Origin: Jacaranda mimosifolia
Lineage: Eukaryota > Streptophyta > Magnoliopsida > Lamiales > Bignoniaceae
Reading direction: 5' to 3'
NCBI GenBank assembly: GCA_018894105.1
Contig: CM032119.1
Location: 11,859,246-11,923,245, forward strand
DNA: 64,000 nucleotides
Part shown: positions 21,828 through 34,311 of the stretch, piece after piece
Layout: every line of letters starts with the position of its first letter
Position numbering within the stretch: position 1 is the first letter of the stretch
Position numbers and translations under genes: made by a program
The notes under the pieces: model-generated
Told to the model about the DNA's origin: nothing
Seen by the model: only the letters and a program-made list of their open reading frames with translations
Database searches by the model: none

Positions 21828-24290
21828 ATGGCTAGGGCTGTAGAGATAGAGAGAAGCCAGGCAATTGATTTTGAGCAGACTTTGTTATCTGGTGGTATTG
21901 GTAATGGGGACATTAAAACTTAGGAGGATTCGACTAGTACAAGCTCTAATGGTACAATTGAGTAACTCTGGCGAGAATAATGATTCTTTAGGTAGTGAAG
22001 GATCTAGGTAGCATGTTGAGGTTAATGAGGAAGTGGGCCATCTAGGCCTATGATAGACTAGGTGGGGCTATTAAGTGAGGTTAGTTAAGCACCATTGTTG
22101 AGGGAAAGGTTATTTAGAGTTGATCATTATAGCAAGATCGTATCATAGATTACGTAAAATGATATGGAGTCAATTAGGCGTAAGTTTTACTTCTCACTTG
22201 AGTTTGAGTTAATTAAACTGAGGTTGAGAGATAGAATAAATAGGCCTCTAGAGGGGTGTATAGCTATTTTGAGGATGAGGTAAAGTATGGTCTTAAAATT
22301 CCAATCACACAACCCATAGTCGACTTGTTGATCAGTCATTGAGTCTATATTACCTAACTCTTGCGTAATTACCATACTATTTTGTATAGCTTTGTTTTTT
22401 TATGCTCAGACACACAACTCCTATCTTTTGTTAATTTCTATAATCTTTTTCATCTTTCAATGTCCTGGAAGTCAGGCTGTTCTAAGGAGTCGGGGTTTTA
22501 TTATCTTACTGCCCATCGACATTGAAAGATTTTTGTCACTCCTTCCTCTTCTCACGGTCAAGGGTATAAGAAGAGGTTTTTCTTTGTTCGAGCTCCTAGC
22601 GAGAGAAAGAGGGCTTTAATATTCCAAGGGTTTGGATAAGGGGTCGAGTCAAGGCACCTAATAATGAAAATCCTTCTTAGAATAGTACCTTCATCCGGGA
22701 TCTAGTGGCATTTGGGGAGATGGAGGCGGTCGAGTTTATTAAGAAAAGAAATCTATTGTTGGCAGGACTATCGACTACTCCGTTAAGGATGCCGTTGAAT
22801 GCCCATTTAGGTATATTCGACTTTACTGCATTGTATTTACTGTTTATAATAATGTGTTTGATTAGATTTTCTAGTGTTTCTTACATATCAATTAATAATG
22901 AATCAAGCTCGTTGGCTCATGATGGGAAGGCAGCGTAAGGCTCAGTAAAGCTTAGAGGTTGCCAATGCTCATTGAGAGGCTGTGTCTGCTCAGTTGAGGC
23001 ATCCACTGCTAGCAACTTCTTATGCTTTTTAACAAGCTACACCTGACGCTGCGAGTCCAACAATGCAATCGAAGAAAAAGGCTATTGAGGTTGGGGGATC
23101 TAGTTGACTGCTCCCTACAACAAAAACTACTGCTGAAAAAGGAAATCTATTATTTTCGAGGATATTCAAGGGTCTAAGAAGCTCCAATTGTTGCCCAACT
23201 ATGAGCTGTACAATCTAGCTGAGTTTCCTAAGCCGCGGCTTGGTCAAGGGATTAGTGTGTCAAACACCGCTTCCATGGTGGATGCAGAGGTGACTGGAGT
23301 GACCCCTTTGAATGTGTTAAACGCTGGTTTGTTCCTAAAAGACCAGAGAGAATATTGGATGCTCAACACATTGAAATGTTGAAGGTATTCACGTATCACA
23401 TGAATATGGTAATATATCTTTTTGTTCGACTCTTTGTGGAGTTGCCTTTATGTATTATTAATGCTTTTACAAATCCTTATAGGTTGAGTAGTACGAGTAT
23501 AGTTTGTATCGTTGATTCCATCTGTCACTAGCTAATTGTGCTAATTGGCAATGAAAATATGAGGAGGTGGAGAAGGAGCAGTTCGAGTTGTCGAAGACTA
23601 CAATCAAGTCGCTGCAGTCTAGGATTGAGCAGTTATCAAAGTAGCTCAAAGAAAATAATGCTAAGCTAGTAGCAACCGTCATTGAAAAGAGCCACCTTGA
23701 TGAGTTGCCGAAGAAAGTTAGGGCCGAGGTCATGGATGCTATGCTGGGCAAGCACGGGTTATGATAGCTTCTTGTGGTATGCCTGGTTTGAATTCTGCAA
23801 AATGCTACATGGCCTTCGCAAGGAGATTATGCAACAATTCATGATGACATCGACCCTTATCGACGCGAATATGGTTTTTGACATGGATGATGCTAAGGAG
23901 AGGTTTGAGAAATTAGTGAAGCAGCTCGAGTTCCTAGGCTATCAGTTCTATGAGGAATACAAAGCTTGGTTCGATATCTTTAAGGATGAACAGTCAGAAG
24001 ACTATCCTGAAGATGCTCCTACTACTGCAGCGAAACCTCCTGCACATCCGAACATCCCTTTAGTGACCCAACTTTGCCAACTTTTCGCTTGTGAGATAAA
24101 AAACAATGAGGTAGATGTGACCAAGTTTTTCCCTCCCATTGAGCATGAGTTCCTAAAGGATGAGGCTGGGGCAAAAGGTCAAGGGGCTTCATCCCATTGT
24201 CGACATGACTAGAGAGGATAACTTTGATAAAGCTATGGATAAGGTCGTGACCGAGGTCAAGGAGACTGCTGATGTTGGTCCACGTTAGGA
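21828..24290 (+). pseudogene. antisense extra gene of element B ('putative gypsy type transposon' family)
   Basis: Plus-strand gene inside a minus-strand retroelement, the counterpart of 9000-11450 in A. It starts MARAVEIERSQAIDF at 21828. The conserved block lies at about 22090-22350 (RLFRVDHYSKIVS, FELIKLRLRDRINRPLEGC, QPIVDLLISH), matching RLFKPDHYNKIIS and the following block in A. A middle part is at about 23190-23380. A helical C-terminal part (about 23690-24190) carries VKQLEFLGYQFYEE and IEHEFL. Stops and shifts break it. Its role in the retroelement is unknown. Confidence 0.75.
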
Positions 24291-24779
24291 GGCAAGGTCT
24301 AGCAAATTATCTTACTGATTTAGACGATTTTTGTTGTCAAAGTACTCTAAATAATTTCCATTTTGATGTTTTGTTTTAGATGCTACTGGATATTTTTCTT
24401 AGAATATGTAGTGTTGAATGGAATATTTTTCTTAGAACATTTTATGTTGAATGGATAGTTTCTTATCGTTTGTTCTATTTCGCAATATCTCTTAATGCTT
24501 TGTATGATTTGCAAAACAAATGGGGAGTTGATCACTCTTTTATTATTATTTTTCATCTTAAACTTTCAATATTAAGTAAAAGTGTGTGTTGCACTAGTAT
24601 GATATTTGTTAACATGCACTTTGAGGATATTAGACCTTGCAAATTTTATAATTGATTCATTATTTCTGGACAATTATAGCACTGAGAAGTCGAAATCTTA
24701 TAATGAAATATTAAGTTTGTTGAGAAGACATGATCTCATTTATACATAATTTTTTTTTTCAATTTTGTTGCATTCCATG
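24291..24779. other. non-coding spacer of element B
   Basis: AT-rich sequence between the antisense gene and the end of integrase. It contains a short duplication around 24395-24450 (GGATATTTTTCTTAGAA and GGAATATTTTTCTTAGAACA). No gene was recognised. Confidence 0.5.
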
Positions 24780-27700
24780 GTCAAGGCAACTCACTGCTTT
24801 CCATGTCAGCTATTCGATTGGAGTTGTTTTTGCCACCTTAACGACATTGTAAGGGTCCTTCCATTTAGGGCTGATTTTTCCAACATTTTCTAAAACTTTA
24901 ACTTTCTTAAGGACAAAGTCGCCAACCTAAAAAGTTCTCGGTTGAACATATTTGTTGTAGCTTTTAGCCATGATAGATTTTGCCATTGCATCTTCGTGTA
25001 TGCTGCTGGCCCTGCTCGTTGAGGGTCTCGAGGTCAAGAAGTCTCTTTGCTTCATTTCTTGTTGTGTTGTAGTATATTACTAGAATTGTTTGTTGTATCA
25101 ATTCTGCGGGAACTACTGCTTCCGAATTATAAACCGAACTGTAAGGGTTACGCCCTTACGCTGTTCTTGGGGTTATTCTATAAGCCCATAAAACCCTCGG
25201 TAGGTCGTTTGCCCAATTTCCCTTAGAACCTTTAAGTCGAGTTTTGGTGTGGTCCAAAATGGTTCTTTTGGTGACCTTAGTTTATTCATTTGCTTGCTGG
25301 TTGCCTACGGATGTGAAGTGTTGTTTGATGCTGAGGTTGTCACACTAATCTTTTATTTTTTTGCTTTGAAATTGTGTTCCATTTTCGGATATCAACGCTT
25401 TTGGTAGGCCGAAGTGGCAGACGATATTTTTCCATAGGAAATTTCTTATGGTGGCATCCATTATCTTTGGAACTACCTCTACCTCAACCCATTTGGTAAA
25501 ATATTCGACAACAGCTGTCATACACTTTCTTTATCCTATGGCTAGTGGGAAAAACCCACAATATCTACTCCTTATTGGTCGAATTGCCACGTTATGTCGA
25601 TCGAGAACTAGGTAGATGCTGGTTGGTGTTAGCATGTACTTGGCATGATGGACACTTTTAGCAAAGTCAACCACATCTTGTAGTAAAGTTAGCCAAAAGT
25701 ACTCATTTCTGATGACTTTGTGGGCTAATGCTTGGCCTCCAAAATGGTTCCCACAAATGCCTGAGTAAATTTCTTTCAACATCTCCTATGTTTCTTCTTG
25801 CTTTAAGTATCTCAATGAGGAGGCTAGAAAAAGACTTCATGTAAAGCTACCTAAGGTCGTTGAGAGCAAACATTGCTACATGACCCTTCAGCCACCTCGC
25901 TTCTGTCTTATCTTCTGGAAGCTTTCTTTCTTTCAAGTAAGCTTTGATGTTGTCTTGTCAGCTGGGCGATAACCCCTTGATTTCCAATAATTGATTGTGG
26001 TCGTCTTCTTTTATAGTTGGTTTGGAATGTGATGGTTCTCGCTCTAGTTTCCCTTTTCGAGCTGGCAAATTCAAATACTGCATCTACTATCTCATTTTCC
26101 GTCCTTAGGACTTGACTGAGTGTGAACTCTTTGAATTGTTATTGTAACCTCTTAACCTTTGCTAGGTACTTGGATATTGATGTTTCTTTGGCCTTAAAGT
26201 TTCCTTCAAACTGCTTGACAACTAATTGGGAGTCTGTGATGGTGGTGAGGTACTCCATTCCTTGCATATGGCTATTTTCATCCTGACAATTAGCGCTTCA
26301 TATTCGGCCTTATTGTCAGTGACTGGGAAGTCATATTCTTCTTCGCTAAGAGAAGGTAAGGAGATGATCATTCCTCTTCCCGATGAAGTAGGGGGTCCAT
26401 CTATATGTAAAGACCACAAAGATATTGCTCAGCCACTATAGGAAGGTCAATGCATTCAGCCATGAAGTTTGCCAATACTTGGGCTTTCATAGCTGATCGG
26501 GGTTGAAATTTGACGTCGAATTCTCCCAACTCGATAGCTCATTTCATTAGCCTAACAAACATATCTAGTTTTGACAAAACCTACTTGGCGGGGTTTATTT
26601 GTTAAACTAACAATAGAGTGAGACTGAAAATAAGGTTTCGATTTCCTTGTTTATGTAACCAGAGTGAGGGTAAACCTCCCGATCTCCAAATATTTATGTT
26701 TAGGACCTTGTAAAGCTTTGCTGATGTAGTGGACTGGTCGGTCGTTATTGCGGTCGGTTGATACAAGGACTAAATTGACCACTGCTGCTAAGACTGCATG
26801 GTATAAGTATAATACTTCCTCAATGGATGGTTTAGCTAACATCGGAGGGGTGCATAGATATTGTTTCTATTCAGCTATAGCTTGGTCACATTCCTTAGTC
26901 CATTGGAAATTTTTGGCATTCTCGAGGATCTTGAAAAATAAAAAACTTGTATCTACGAATCGAGAAATAAACTAACCTAAGGTTATAATTCTTCCGACCA
27001 ACCTTTGCACTTCCTTAACTATCTTGGGTGGTGAGATATTTTGGATTGCCTGAATCTTTTGTGGGTTTGCCTCAATACCTCTTTGGCTGACCATATATTT
27101 GATGAACTTGCCTCATTTAGCCCCGACTGTGTACGTATTCAGATTGAGTTTCATCATGAAATCTCTTAACATCAAGAATGTGTAGTCAAGATCCACCAGG
27201 TGATTGTTTTTTTTTTTTTTAGATTTGAAGATCATGTCAGCAACATAGAACTATATAGTTTAGTCAATCTCATTTTTGAAGATAAAGTTAACCAATTTTT
27301 GGTAAGTTGCTCCTAAGTTTTTTAGACCAAAAGGTAGTACTAGGAAATAGAATAAGCCATTGAGGATCACAAAAGAGGTTTTGTCCCTATCTTCAAGGGC
27401 CATGAAATTTTGATAATACCTTTGGAAAGCATCCATCATACTCAAAAGGTTGCGACTTGCAGTCGAGTCTACTAATAAATCTATTTGAGTCAGTAGGTAA
27501 GGGTCTTTAAGGCATGCTTTATTAAGATAAGTGAAATTATTACACATTCTCCATTTGCCATCATTCTTAGAAACAAGGACTACATTACATAACCAACTAA
27601 GGTATTGAATTTCTACAATATATCCTGCCCCTAAGAGTTTCTTGACCTCTTCCTTGATGATCTAACATCTTTCTACATTGAAATTTTTGGCCTTATGCTT

Positions 27701-28332
27701 GACGAGCTTGTAGAAAGGGTCCACATTGAGGTAATGGATAATGACTTAGGGGTCGATCCCTTGGAAATCAGTTGTTTTCCAAAGAAAAACATCAATATTC
27801 CTTTGCATGAACTCAACTAGCACACATTCCATATTATTGTCCAAATAGGAGCCAATCTTAGTGGTTTTGTCAGGATTTCCAAGATCTAACAAGGTGGTTT
27901 TGAATTCCTCCATTGGCTCGATCCTAGTTTCTTCACGCTTTCTCTTTTTGGATACTTGTCCCTCATCGATTCTATTATTGGGATGTCCCTCGAGGGCTTT
28001 AGTTTTAGTCAAATTTTCTATTCACCTACTTCTACTGAAATGTTGTAACATTGTCATGCTTCCTTTACATTGCATAATAGCTCTCTAACCCCCGCACTTC
28101 TGGGAAATCTGACCTTCATGCGGTAGGTCGATATGACGACCATAAAGTCATTTAGGGCAGGTCACCTAATTATTGCATTATATGCAAAAAGCGCATCAAC
28201 TACCAAGTAATTGATCATTAGGGTTTATCTTTTCGATGTAGTGCCAAATGACGTAGACAGTGTTATGGACACGATTGGGAAGATTTCAGAACCGTCGAAG
28301 CCTACGAGTGGAGTGTTAACTTACTCAAACTT
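24780..28332 (-). pseudogene. pol: pol of element B: INT, second RNase H, RNase H, RT, part of PR (broken)
   Basis: Minus strand, from C- to N-terminus along the coordinates. Integrase end about 24780-25080; integrase zinc-binding part about 25531-25800 (EIYSGICGNHFGGQALAHKV). Second RNase H about 26000-26420 (DNKAEYEALIVRMK). RNase H about 26590-26850 (VHYISKALQGPKHKYLEI). RT about 26990-27700, with PFGLKNLGATYQKLVNF and an altered catalytic box YVAD at 27236-27247 in place of YVDD. Protease end about 28100-28332. Stops, shifts and the lost catalytic Asp show it is dead. It continues across the solo LTR at 30506-30660. Confidence 0.88.
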
Positions 28333-28337
28333 TAACT

Positions 28338-30500
28338 TGAAGAGTGTAGTATTGCAAGGATCCAAAATAATTTCAAAATTAAAACTTATTTTAACTTGCA
28401 GTACCATAATCTAGGATCTAGATTATGCCTTAATTAAGAATTTTAGGTGCAAGAAAGAGTACCTTAGTGATTTTCACAAAATCAAGAACAAGATTTCTCT
28501 AATAGACTCTTCTAGTGAGGATTTCCAACTCTTTCTTGTTTGGATCTTCCTTCCCACTCCAAAGCCTTCAAGAACAGAAACTTTAAGCCTCAAAAATGTC
28601 CTCCACACCCTGGAAAAATAGCAGCAAAATTGGATCCTTGAGAATCCACAAAATCGCCGGTTGGTGGAGGAGAAGAACACTTCTACAAGAGCCTTTCTTT
28701 TTCACCAACAAAGAGAACACCAAATGTTTTGTCTCTAAAGGTATTCACACACCTATATTGCACTCAATATCTCTATTCTTATGCTAGAAGAAGATTAGAG
28801 ATGAAAAAGAAAGAGAGGAGATATGGTGCGAGGAAGTTAGGAAGAGAGTGGGTTGGGGAGAACTTAAGAGATTAGGTTTTTCTCAACACATGAGGTAACC
28901 TCTTCTAGGAGGGAAATATGCTAGAGTGGTCGGCCATATGTGAGGGTGATGGTGTATTTATAGTGTGACTTGGATGCTGCTAGAAGCATCAATCACACTG
29001 TCCTTACTTCTTGCCAACTTGCATGCTTAGTTGGATTTTAATTTCCAAAATTAAAATGCCAACTCAATATTTAAAATGGACTCTTCCATTTTAATTTTTC
29101 ATCCAAAATTAGATTCTCTTTTTAATTAAATTAACTCCTTAATTTAATTAAATCGACCTAACTCTGTAAATTAATTAAATCAACTTATCTCTTTAAGTTG
29201 ACTTGACTAATTCAATTGTCACATGGCCCCAACTAAATTAACCTCTTAATTTAATTGGTCTAATTTAAATCTTTAAATTAATTTGATTAATTTAACACTT
29301 AAATTAATCAAGCCATTGTGACCAACTCTTAATTAGTTAATTTTGTCTCTTCCAAACTTGACCACTTAAATTATCTAAATTTCTCCAACTTTCAATTAGA
29401 GTGCTCAAGGCTTTTGTGTGTGACCCTTTATGTTCATCAATTAATTAGACATGGGCTCACAATTATTTGTGATTGAATATCAAAATAGTCTAATTGGTTT
29501 AAACTCTTTCAAGCTAATCATTCTATCAATTAATCTCTATTAATTGGAGAGTACCTAATCTCCGTAGTTGATGTTAACACAAGTCTATGGAGCCCAATCA
29601 ATTGGATTAATTAATTTTAGGTAAACCATTATCATTTACGATTGTCATGCAAATATGGTCTTTCTGTTTTCTATCTCCCAAAAAAAGCTTAGGGCAAGAT
29701 ATTTGTCGGTTCCAAAATAGTCTTAATTACTATATATCATTCTTGATGTTCAATTCCTAATTATAACATCAACTTTGTAAAACTCCTTTTCCAAATTGTC
29801 ATATCATCTTGCACAAGGATTTCTTGGAATCGATCATCCTAGAATACATAGGAGATCAACCTATTCTTCACAGACAAGCGAAATGGATCCCATCTTGGAG
29901 CTTACAAACCTTCATGTTTAGGTACCTTGTGCCCAACCTAAGACCTGAGAGACTCGCTACGTGGTCGGAGCAAAATCAGAGAACAAGAACCTAAATACAA
30001 GGTTACTGAGAAACCTCAAGTCAAAGCACTAATTATGTGCATTATCATAAATTAGAGGATTTTACACTACCGACATGCCACTCTGGTTACCTCATGGATT
30101 CTCTAGGAGAGTCTCCAGTGAACTTGTTCTCTAACAAGCACCCACTAACATGCATCCATGTCTAACATAGATTACCCATGAAACGGGGTAATATCCAACT
30201 CCTTGGAGTAAACATCGTTAGTGCAAGTCAATTTGAATCTTAGATGCCCTTTCTCATAAGATTTTACGACTTGGAATATTTAAAATCATAACCATAGAGA
30301 CTTGTTTAATGATCACCATCATATGTGTGACCAAGTCCTATAGTCTTGTTAACTTAAGGGCTTCAGCTAAATGCATGTGAAAAAAATCATAAACGTGTAA
30401 GATGAAGATGACTATTTTATTTAATATCATTCAATCAAGACTATTACATAGAGTAGTTCTACATGCCAATCTAATTGGCTTGCAAGGTACTACTCCAACA
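28338..30500 (-). repeat. solo Ty1/copia LTR inside element B
   Basis: The minus strand starts TGTTGGAGTAGTACC and the other end (plus strand) starts TGAAGAGTGTAG. The whole length is similar to the LTR of copia C, including the GGATCTAGATTAT word near 28414 (34394 in C). TAACT flanks both sides exactly (28333-28337 and 30501-30505), a 5-bp target duplication. No internal copia sequence remains, so it arose by LTR-LTR recombination. A minus-strand TATAAATA lies near 28955-28962. Length is 2163 bp. Confidence 0.92.
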
Positions 30501-30505
30501 TAACT

Positions 30506-30660
30506 GTCTATACCCATCTTACGAAGGGTCGATAAGAAAATGATATTTGCTGAGCTACCATTATCAACCAGGATCTTTCTAACCTTGAAGTTTGCAATCT
30601 CAACAGCAACCACCAATGGGCAATCTAGTTTGTTGTCTACTCCTGGTTCTCTTCTCATCT
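30506..30660 (-). pseudogene. start of protease of element B, split off by the solo LTR
   Basis: Encodes DNKLDCPLVVAVEIANFKV and then ILVDNGSSANIIFLSTL on the minus strand, the aspartic protease active-site region (Asp in VDNGSS). It joins in sense with the protease end at 28100-28332 once the solo LTR and one TAACT are set aside. Just above 30660 the sequence changes to copia integrase. Confidence 0.85.
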
Positions 30661-30664
30661 ACTC

Positions 30665-31560
30665 CATTATTTTGGGTATGTTGGTATGTGCTGGGTGGAG
30701 TCTATTATGAGAGAATCATACTCTCTCTTAGATAATTTAAGAATTTGATACTTGAGTACTTTCTTCCTCGATCTGATTGAATAGCCTGGATGCTAAGTTC
30801 AAATTGTTTTCTTACTTCATTTCTATACTTTTTGAACTTTTTAAAAGCTTCAGACTTGTACTTCACAACATACAAATGTCTGAGCCGAATAAAATTATTG
30901 GTGAAGGTAATGAAGCAAGAATAACCTTCTCTTGCACTAAATCGCTCTGTTTGTCCAATAAAGGGAGCCTTTGTTATTTTTCCTTTTAAATAAGATTCAC
31001 AAATAGATACGTCCTTTAATACACTAACATGTAGTGATTTGAGGGCTACTAACTTGTTTATTCTATTCTTGAAAAATATGTCTTGAGTCTAACATGCCAA
31101 AGATATGCATTTTCTTGGTTATCTAATTTTCTTTTATTGCTTTGTGGAATGTGCATAAATGATGGTTGAGAATCTAAAATGTATAATCTATTACTGAATG
31201 TACCACAACTCACTAAAGAACCTTTCTTTATTGCTTTCAATTTCCCATTTTTGATTGAAAAAGCATATCCTTCGTTGTCCAAAATGGAATTGAAATGATG
31301 TTCTTAGCAAGGTTCGGTACATAAAAACAAGGATCAAGTACAATCAATGCATTCCCTAAATCTAGCTTTACTACGCCTTCGGCTTTGGCAGCAACCCTTG
31401 CTCTATTGCCAATGCGGAAGATCATATCCTTATCACTTATATCCCTTCTTTTTTCCATCCCCTACAATGAAATTGCGAAGATGATAATCATATGCGGTAT
31501 CAAATATCTATAAGGAATAATTGGTAATTAAGTACACTTCAATAAAGAACATACTCTTCT
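30665..31560 (-). pseudogene. copia pol start: GAG-pre-integrase and partial integrase
   Basis: On the minus strand the GAG-pre-integrase domain (about 31060-31460) shows VKLDLGNALIVLDPCFYVPN, SNRLYILD and ENAYLWHVRL. The integrase core piece (about 30665-30900) shows KYKSEAFKKFKKYRNEV, IQAIQSDRGRKYSS and FLNYLRE, including the Asp of the SDRG motif. The sequence leaves copia at about NIPKIME. Several stops and a frameshift near 31250-31290 are present. Confidence 0.85.
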
Positions 31561-32400
31561 TAAGGATTGCAAGATACTCCTTGCAATTTTGCTTCCAATG
31601 GCCCATCTCGCCACAATAGAAACAAGTGGCATTCTTTTTATCCTATTTCTTCTTCTTAACCTACCGGATGCCTTCAATAGTTGCTTTCCCTTTGAAAAAG
31701 AACCCTTTTTTTTCTTACCTCTTTTCTTCTTACCTTTAGAGCCTTCAGATTATGAGGAGAAGGGAATCATTATAGGCTTATCTTTCTTCATTGTCGTCTC
31801 TGCAGTTACCAATATATTAACCAATTTTGTTGATAGTGACCTCTTGCTTATACATGTTAAAGTTCATCACAAATTGATCAAATAAAATCATCAATGGTTG
31901 TAGGATCAAATCCACATAGATGTTATTGTCCATTACTACTTCTAAAGTAGTGAGCTTTTCAATAAGCCCAATCATTTTGAGACCACGATTATAGATACTT
32001 GACCCTTCAACCATTCTAGTCCTAAAGAGCTCCTTCGATAACATGTATCATTCGTGCCAAGTTTGCACGCCATACAACTCTTGTAGGTGCAAGTGAATTG
32101 TTGAAGCACTTTTCATTTTTTCATAAGAACTTTGGAGCTCATTATATATGGATGCCATCATAAAGAGCTCATTAGATATGGATGCCATCATGAGGCAATG
32201 AGTTTGGAGGCCATCCTCTACCCATTTAGTGAACATTTCGCGTACCTCTTGATTAGCATCATCATCGAGCGTATTCGATGGACTTTGAGTCAAGATACAT
32301 GTCCTTTTTCCATAGTCAAGGACAATCTTGAGGTTTCTAAGTCAATCATGATAGTTTGGCCCAATTAGTTTATTGGTTTCCAAAATGATGCTTAGTGAAT
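31561..32400 (-). pseudogene. gag: copia gag of element C with zinc knuckle
   Basis: Typical copia gag on the minus strand: DDDANQEVREMFTKWVEDGL, LHLQELYGVQTWHE, SKELFRTRMVEGSS, IGLIEKLTTLEVVMDN and LILQPLMILFDQFVMNFNMY, then a Lys-rich run and the zinc knuckle CFYCGEMGHWKQNC (about 31590-31630; CX2CX4HX4C intact). A local duplication of MMASISNELFMMASIYNEL (about 32135-32195) is visible. Gag packages the element RNA. In-frame stops occur near the start. Confidence 0.88.
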
Positions 32401-34298
32401 TTTTAGTCATTTGGAGATTTCAAAAACCTACAAAAGCGAAGAGGAGAATATAAGTATTTGATTGAATTTTGATATTAAAAACATGATTATGTCTTTCAAA
32501 CATGTTTTGCTCCTACTATTTTATCAAATTTCTTACCCTTATGAGAAATTCGAGAAATCAAACTTCTAAGTGAGAATTAAGGCCCAAAAGCATCAGTTAT
32601 AGACCCACGACTTGTGAGACATCCATTTGTGACCCTAAAGTAGATAACTTTTACCAATTGCATCTCTATGCAATCCTTAATGTGTTTTGCCTCACTTTTC
32701 ATATAGTTTCACAACTCCTTCATCTATATCACTAAGTATTAAGTTAGACCTACCAATCCTCTTTAATTGTGCACTCGACAATGAACATTCTATGACTCAT
32801 GAGATAATGTCATAGTAATGTCACATTAAAGTGCATCTCATGCACAGGTAGTGATCATAGCTTTCTAACAAAAATATGTTCCACGACTCGTAAGATAACA
32901 CATAATTGTGGCAGCATCTCATGTCACACACATATTGGTAGAAGGCATGGATTATTAAACCCTATTTAATTTTATCCATTTTGACTTAATATTGATTAAA
33001 CTTAGACTCTTCCAAGTGAGGGACTAAACATGCATCACCATACATCAATAGGATAAAGAAAGCATAAATAAGTAAATAAACCTAGCATGCATCTAAACTT
33101 GGGATGAGCATGAACTTTAACTAGATAGTGCACTTAGAGCCATAGGTGTACTACTTAGTTGATTTAGGTTGGTTGATTAAATTAATAGATCTGATCTATT
33201 ACATGAATATATCTTATACATTTATAGGTCTTCAAACATGGTTGATACTCTTTGTCTCTTTTGCCTCCTTGCAACTATTACAAGAATAAGGAAATTCTCA
33301 CAACCTAAATTGTCTACTCTCATAACAATTACAAGGTCAAAAAATAAGAGGCATGCAAGCCTCATTTAATCCAACCTATTCAATCAATATTAAATTTTAA
33401 TTAAACCAAAATAAAGGCTCATATTCATCCCCATTCATCCATCATCCATTCAAAAATTAAATGAACAATAACTTGAATTGACATTCAATCCATCAATTAA
33501 GAGCATATCGCATAAACAATTAATTACAAGCAAAATTTAGCATAACACTTATGCATTCTAATTTTGCACAAGTCTTGAAGATCAACATAAACTTAATCTT
33601 AAAATCATGCAAAAATGTCCAACATGATTTTGAGAACTTGCATAACATTAATGCATCAAAATAAAATAAGATAATGAGAAGTTTAGGAAGGAAAAAAAAC
33701 CTGAAAAGGCAAAATGGTCACTCCTAGGTTGTCTTGGACGGGCCGCTACCTAGGCGTGCGCACAAGGTGCCTGTTGCAGCTCCATGGGCCTATCAGCAGG
33801 TGAGAGCCTGCCATAAGGCAACTAAGCCACCATTTTGCCCTACCATCCTAAACCACATGGACACTTCCATAGCATTATTCCATACATATTTTGACAAATT
33901 TTTATAATTCAAACACTTTAAAAATTGGAAATTAAAGTGCTCAATATGGTTCAAAAATCAAATCAGAGCAAGTATCACTATTCTTCAAACAACTTCAAGA
34001 AACTCCAATCCAATTGGATCTAAAAATTGCATAAACTCATTCAAGCAATTAACAACATGCTAAATCACTATTTAACATTATCTCATGCTATATCAATGTC
34101 TAGCAATTGAATCAAAACTCATGCTAACATAACTAAATCACTATCTAACACATATTAACATATTTCAATTCAACACATAGAGAGAAACATGCATCAACTC
34201 CAAAATCTTAAATCCATTAATTGAATTAAGAAATTGGAGTCCTAGAATCAATTCATCACATGAATCAATTCAAAAAATTCAAAATTAGGCATAAAATT
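32401..34298 (-). other. long leader of copia element C
   Basis: About 1.9 kb between the primer-binding site and gag without coding sense. It is AT-rich except for a GC-rich island at 33708-33839 bounded by an inverted repeat. CTCATGAGATAA-like words repeat around 32790-32920 with a spacing of about 90 bp. Confidence 0.6.
33708..33839. repeat. GC-rich island bounded by an 11-bp inverted repeat
   Basis: GGCAAAATGGT (33708-33718) and its exact reverse complement ACCATTTTGCC (33829-33839) bracket a GC-rich stretch containing a small hairpin (GCAGGTGAGAGCCTGC, about 33796-33811) and two CCTAGG words. It stands out sharply in an AT-rich leader. It could fold as RNA in the element transcript; no function is known to me. 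Confidence 0.6.
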
Positions 34299-34311
34299 GG
34301 CACTGATACCA
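34299..34311 (-). other. primer-binding site of copia element C
   Basis: The minus strand reads TGGTATCAGTGCC, one base from TGGTATCAGAGCC, which pairs with the 3' end of initiator methionine tRNA in most plant copia elements. Two bases separate it from the LTR end. Confidence 0.9.

Larger units (their letters stand above)
20598..30660 (-). mobile_element. Element B: truncated Tat-type gypsy element
   Basis: Runs on the minus strand. From its 3' end: LTR 20598-21383, polypurine tract, antisense gene (plus strand), spacer, then pol back to the start of protease at 30660. A solo copia LTR (28338-30500) splits protease. The 5' LTR, gag and leader are missing: at about 30661-30668 the sequence passes straight into integrase of copia element C. 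Layout and protein similarity match elements A and E. Confidence 0.88.
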
